From contig NZ_PDHM01000021.1 in NCBI RefSeq assembly GCF_002573715.1, positions 351,772 through 415,771 on the forward strand: a stretch of 64,000 nt of DNA, in the 5' to 3' direction. Origin of the DNA: Paenibacillus sp. EZ-K15. GTDB taxonomy: Bacteria > Bacillota > Bacilli > Paenibacillales > Paenibacillaceae. Shown in pieces: positions 61,359 through 64,000 of this stretch. The first letter of the stretch is position 1. Every line of letters begins with the position of its first letter. The notes beneath the pieces are model-generated. The model worked only from the letters and a program-made list of their open reading frames with translations. It was not told the origin of the DNA and ran no database searches. A program made the translations under genes and the position numbers.

Positions 61359-62474
61359 TTATCCTACCCTATTCACTTTGACATCACCGATAAATACGCT
61401 GACGGTGATTCGAATTTTCTTACCTGCTTCCCTATAATGCGGGCTTTCCAGACCGGCATTGCTCATAAAGCCGCTGCGGCTTTCCTCCAGCACCTTCATA
61501 TCGCCGATGAAGGAGTTGGTCGTGACATGAATGCCGACATCCGAATCATTCGGAACGAATACTTTGACGTCCCCGATAAACGCCGAGATGTTGATTTTCG
61601 TTTCACCGTATGGGATTTGAGCTTTAGTCAGATCCAGCACCGTATCACCGATGAACTGCGAGATATTTGTCGGCTTCAGCTGAAAATAATCTTTTCCCAT
61701 ATGCACGTCCCCGATAAAAGAGGACTTGTTCACCGCATCATGGCTGTGCCAAGATTGATGATGGTGGTGTTGGTGATGTTGGTGGTGCTGTTCATCCTTA
61801 TAATCCGATCCGTCGCTGTAGCTTTTGCCGTTATCGTCAAAATCAACATGAACTCTGAACCGGCTGCGATCCTGACGGTCCTGGCGCTGGCGTTCATGAT
61901 GCTGTCCCTGCCAGCGGTACCCCTTGCCCGGCTCATGTAAATCCGGTGATTCTGATTCTGGATCAGGCAGAATATTCTCAGTCTTGTCAGCCTTGTCTTG
62001 CTTGCCAAATCTCCGTTCGAATTCGTCATCCAGGGAAGAATCAAGCGGACGCGCTTCAGGCGGATCGGGAATGTTGTAATCGTCGCGCCGATGCGAGCTG
62101 AAGTCATCCGGACTTGGCGGTGATGGCGGCGGCGTATGAGGTTTCGGTTTAAAAATAACCTGCAATCCAAACCCAATCAGGATAATCGGAATCGCATACT
62201 TGATCAGATCGCCGAATGAGAAGTCAATCAAATCCAGGTTTCTTCCAAGAAAGTACGATCCGATTATGATTGGCACAACGGAGCCCCATAGTGCTCCTCC
62301 ACGTGCATAAATTAAGCTTTGCAGGCCGAACCAGATGATGAACACCGGCCAAAAGGTCGAGAATATATAACCAAGATCCACATGTATCATATCGAGCTGA
62401 TTTAGAAGAAATACCACACCAATACCGATGAGCAGCAAACCGTTGCTAAGCTGGCTCCATCCTTTTCTACTCAT
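61359..62474 (-). CDS. liaF: LiaF-type inhibitor of the envelope stress kinase
   Basis: A 371-residue membrane protein: four N-terminal hydrophobic segments (about 10-110; GLLLIGIGVVFLLNQLD, IFSTFWPVFIIWFGLQS...), a long charged linker including a His-rich patch (HHQHHQHHHHQSWHSHD), and a C-terminal beta-helix-like domain in which the motif FIGD recurs five times (SSFIGDVHM, SQFIGDTVL, SAFIGDVKV, NSFIGDMKV, SVFIGDVKV). LiaF keeps LiaS inactive without stress. The ATG at 62474 is 6 bases after AAGGGG; a GTG/ATG two codons earlier is too close. A 7-4-7 palindrome lies upstream. Confidence 0.93.
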   Translation of the reverse strand: MSRKGWSQLSNGLLLIGIGVVFLLNQLDMIHVDLGYIFSTFWPVFIIWFGLQSLIYARGGALWGSVVPIIIGSYFLGRNLDLIDFSFGDLIKYAIPIILIGFGLQVIFKPKPHTPPPSPPSPDDFSSHRRDDYNIPDPPEARPLDSSLDDEFERRFGKQDKADKTENILPDPESESPDLHEPGKGYRWQGQHHERQRQDRQDRSRFRVHVDFDDNGKSYSDGSDYKDEQHHQHHQHHHHQSWHSHDAVNKSSFIGDVHMGKDYFQLKPTNISQFIGDTVLDLTKAQIPYGETKINISAFIGDVKVFVPNDSDVGIHVTTNSFIGDMKVLEESRSGFMSNAGLESPHYREAGKKIRITVSVFIGDVKVNRVG

Positions 62475-62567
62475 GGTCATCCCCTTGCCTTCCAGTTCTA
62501 TTTTTTCTTAACTACAGTGTACAACATATTGCGATGAACTGGTTAGCGGCGGTGGAATGAAGTTGAT

Positions 62568-62585
62568 CTCGGTCTAGAGACTGAG
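62568..62585 (-). promoter_or_regulatory. Candidate LiaR operator upstream of liaF
   Basis: CTCGGTC-TAGA-GACTGAG: inverted 7-mers with one mismatch, separated by 4 bases, the layout described for LiaR boxes. It is about 95 bases upstream of the liaF ATG and roughly 60-65 bases upstream of a possible -10 (TACACT near 62512) that lacks a -35 box. Confidence 0.5.
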
Positions 62586-62619
62586 TTCATGGATAAAAAT
62601 GGGAATTAAACCATAATAA

Positions 62620-62645
62620 AAGACCCCCGCTAAAGCGGAGGTCTT
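62620..62645 (-). terminator. Terminator of the gamma-SASP-like gene
   Basis: AAGACCCCCGCT / AGCGGAGGTCTT stem with one mismatch and a very small loop, followed on the minus strand by TTTATTATGG. Confidence 0.75.
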
Positions 62646-62677
62646 ATTTGGCACGAACGGGCGCTGACATCTACGCC

Positions 62678-62878
62678 TTAACGGTTTGCAGAATGGTCCC
62701 CTGGTGTGTTCAGTTCGCCAAACTCAGCGTCAAACTTCTCGTTCGGTTTTTTGAAGTTCTCTTGAACTTTGGAATTCCCTTTTGGGTTGCTGGCTATGCT
62801 GGTATCTTCAGCAAACTCAGCGTTAAACTTTTCATTCGGTGTTTTAAAGTTTTCTTGTACCTTGTTCTTTTTAGCCAC
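62678..62878 (-). CDS. Gamma-type SASP-like small spore protein with internal duplication
   Basis: A 66-residue, highly hydrophilic protein made of two near-identical units: KVQENFKTPNEKFNAEFAED and KVQENFKKPNEKFDAEFGEL, joined by TSIASNPKGNS. The EKFNAEFAED segment parallels the repeat and GPR-protease cleavage segment (QFGTEFASET) of the gamma-type small acid-soluble spore proteins, which store amino acids in the spore core. The start is a GTG 6 bases after GGGAGGTG. A perfect sigma-G promoter lies upstream, which strongly supports forespore expression. Family membership is inferred from repeat structure; sequence is diverged. Confidence 0.65.
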   Translation of the reverse strand: MAKKNKVQENFKTPNEKFNAEFAEDTSIASNPKGNSKVQENFKKPNEKFDAEFGELNTPGDHSANR

Positions 62879-62942
62879 AGTATTCACCTCCCTGTTCATA
62901 TGCAATACCATCATCCTCTTCAGGGGTTTGGCCCCCGAAAAG

Positions 62943-62972
62943 TAGTATGTGATGAACAGGGAGGCATTATTC
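62943..62972 (-). promoter_or_regulatory. Sigma-G promoter of the gamma-SASP-like gene
   Basis: On the minus strand GAATA (62972-62968), 18-base spacer, CATACTA (62949-62943): a full match to the forespore consensus GHATR-18-CATNHTA. It leaves a leader of about 60 bases. Confidence 0.75.
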
Positions 62973-63009
62973 TTAAATGTTTACTACCAATCTACGCGCA
63001 AAAATCATC

Positions 63010-63756
63010 CTAAATGGCTTCCTCCAAAACAGATGAAGGCAGGAAACGATAGGTTTCGATCGCGTTATCCAGGGTTCTCAGCATTTCTTCCGTGCATTTG
63101 CCGCTTCCGGTTTTAATTACCTGTACCTCGACGTCCTTCTTCCCCCACTCCTTAAACACTTGTTTGGTTGTGGAGAAGTAAAGATCGATTTTTTGCCCTT
63201 TGATCGCAGAGCCGATATCCGCTACGATCCCATAACCATAGCCCGGTATATAGAGAATACTGCCAAGCGGGAATACATTCGGATCCGCGGCAATCGTAGA
63301 TACCATATTTCGATCCCGCTTAACCTTCACCCCGGAGTAGGTGATTCCATATTGAGGATGTCCCGGCTTCTTCCCGGTCGATTCATAACCTGCCGTATAC
63401 CCTGTAGCGGTTACCTTCACCGTATGCAGCACCTGGTCCTCCCTCGGCGCAAGCACAGGCATGGATTCGCGTTTCTTCCCAGGCTCGCTGGCCTTAGGCC
63501 CCGTATTCGGAACTTCCAAGTATCTATTCATATCGCTAAAACCTGCTACACGAAGCGCATAGAAGCGAGACATTTCCACGTAATCGGAGCCTTGAATTCC
63601 CCCGGCCGGATCATACACATTTCTGAAGTCTGTTGAATCATAGGATTCGCTTAGAATCAGATTGTGCGCTTCTACTATTGAAGAACCTGCACTAAACAAG
63701 ACGGCTGATAAAATAAAACCAGCAAAAAACCTCTGCCACTTTTTCCATTGGATCAT
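63010..63756 (-). CDS. Secreted 3D-domain protein
   Basis: A 248-residue exported protein. A signal peptide (residues 1-30, with a basic start and WQRFFAGFILSAVLFSAG core) is followed by about 80 residues without recognised motif and a 3D domain (about 112-220) carrying the conserved aspartates in AADPNVFPLGSILYI, GIVADIGSAIKGQKIDLYF. 3D domains occur in cell-wall lytic enzymes such as YuiC and in resuscitation factors, where the Asp residues form a double-psi barrel active site. GGGGGAGGT precedes the ATG. Role likely peptidoglycan turnover, possibly in spores, given the neighbour. Confidence 0.85.
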   Translation of the reverse strand: MIQWKKWQRFFAGFILSAVLFSAGSSIVEAHNLILSESYDSTDFRNVYDPAGGIQGSDYVEMSRFYALRVAGFSDMNRYLEVPNTGPKASEPGKKRESMPVLAPREDQVLHTVKVTATGYTAGYESTGKKPGHPQYGITYSGVKVKRDRNMVSTIAADPNVFPLGSILYIPGYGYGIVADIGSAIKGQKIDLYFSTTKQVFKEWGKKDVEVQVIKTGSGKCTEEMLRTLDNAIETYRFLPSSVLEEAI

Positions 63757-63851
63757 GTGAGTACCTCCCCCTTACTAGCGAGGGTTCCCACTTCCCAAAT
63801 AGAATATACGTGATGGCAGAGGTTTGCATGTCCCATCGTTACTTAAGCTTT

Positions 63852-63994
63852 ATAGAGGTTGTTCAAAAAGTCCGCTTTTGATAAGAAAACCTCTATCGAG
63901 GCCACTTCAAGGATGAGCGACCGCGATGCAGGGGTAGGTTTTCTTGCGATATAGAATTTCATCAGTTCCACTGATAACTTATAAATTCTATATC
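63852..63994. other. Structured intergenic element with alternative hairpins
   Basis: Three stems lie in 143 bases: ATAGAGGTT (63852-63860) with AACCTCTAT (63888-63896); AAGAAAACCT (63883-63892) with AGGTTTTCTT (63936-63945); and GATATAGAATTT (63948-63959) with AAATTCTATATC (63983-63994) enclosing ATCAGT-TCC-ACTGAT. The first two share bases 63888-63892 and exclude each other. No coding frame fits. The element may continue past the window edge. Confidence 0.5.
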
Positions 63995-64000
63995 TAACAC

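Noticed and set aside
1..64000. tRNA, rRNA, CRISPR arrays, prophage or defence island
   Set aside because: No cloverleaf or rRNA-like segments, no regularly spaced repeats, no cas, integrase or phage genes were found; the DUF2161 nuclease-like gene has no defence neighbours.

Overview
The window reads as a chromosomal segment of an endospore-forming, moderate-G+C member of the Bacillota, most likely Paenibacillus or a close relative. The evidence is a GerA-type germinant receptor operon, a gamma-type SASP-like gene with a textbook sigma-G promoter, SpoVR, the PrkA kinase, a DUF421-DUF1657 (2Duf-like) protein, an AbrB-type regulator, LiaFSR, ccpN-yqfL, and YesMN/LplABC-style carbohydrate uptake clusters. 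Genus and species are inferred from gene content only. I see no rRNA, tRNA, CRISPR array, intact insertion sequence or prophage. Almost all of the window is ordinary core and accessory chromosome.

Layout. 1-3.4 kb: end of a germinant receptor operon (A, C, a small D-like protein, B). 3.5-5.2 kb: a 27-residue holin-like type I toxin with structured mRNA, then a divergent pair (2Duf-like protein and a free DUF1657 protein). 5.3-7.1 kb: kdgK-kdgA. 7.1-8.7 kb: YitT-type membrane protein and an UlaG-like metallo-beta-lactamase-fold hydrolase. 8.9-12.6 kb: fruR-fruK-fruA. 12.8-16.5 kb: a membrane protein with a J-like N-terminus, a lipoprotein, DegV and a LiaF-N-like membrane protein. 16.6-19.5 kb: gluconeogenesis block (glpX, PEP synthase/PPDK regulator, ccpN and an SR1P-like peptide gene). 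19.8-24.3 kb: CDF cation transporter, S9 peptidase, spoVR. 24.5-28.7 kb: globin-coupled sensor, prkA, DUF2161 protein. 28.8-33.9 kb: PLP aminotransferase, an orphan degenerate response regulator, a phosphodiester glycosidase operon, AbrB-like regulator, trmL.

34-46.5 kb: serC; a carbohydrate locus (GH94-like phosphorylase, mutarotase-fold protein, ABC transporter, LacI regulator with two operator-like palindromes); an E. coli-like (GSI-beta) glnA behind a consensus promoter with a GlnR box; and a type I-beta DAHP synthase. 46.7-53.8 kb: a second sugar uptake cluster (two permeases, solute-binding lipoprotein, YesN/YesM pair) preceded by two direct repeats 20 bp apart and a cre-like site. 53.8-54.5 kb: a gene-poor gap with a nested hairpin and what looks like a decayed small gene. 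54.5-64 kb: ispH; an HtrA protease with a MprAB-like two-component system; liaF-liaS-liaR with a 7-4-7 palindrome; the gamma-SASP-like gene; a 3D-domain protein; and, at the right edge, a structured element with mutually exclusive hairpins.

Common themes are sporulation/germination, the glycolysis-gluconeogenesis switch (fruRKA, glpX, the PEP synthase regulator, ccpN, SR1P), envelope stress, and plant-type carbohydrate uptake. Start codons were chosen from visible Shine-Dalgarno spacing and often differ from the longest open frame.
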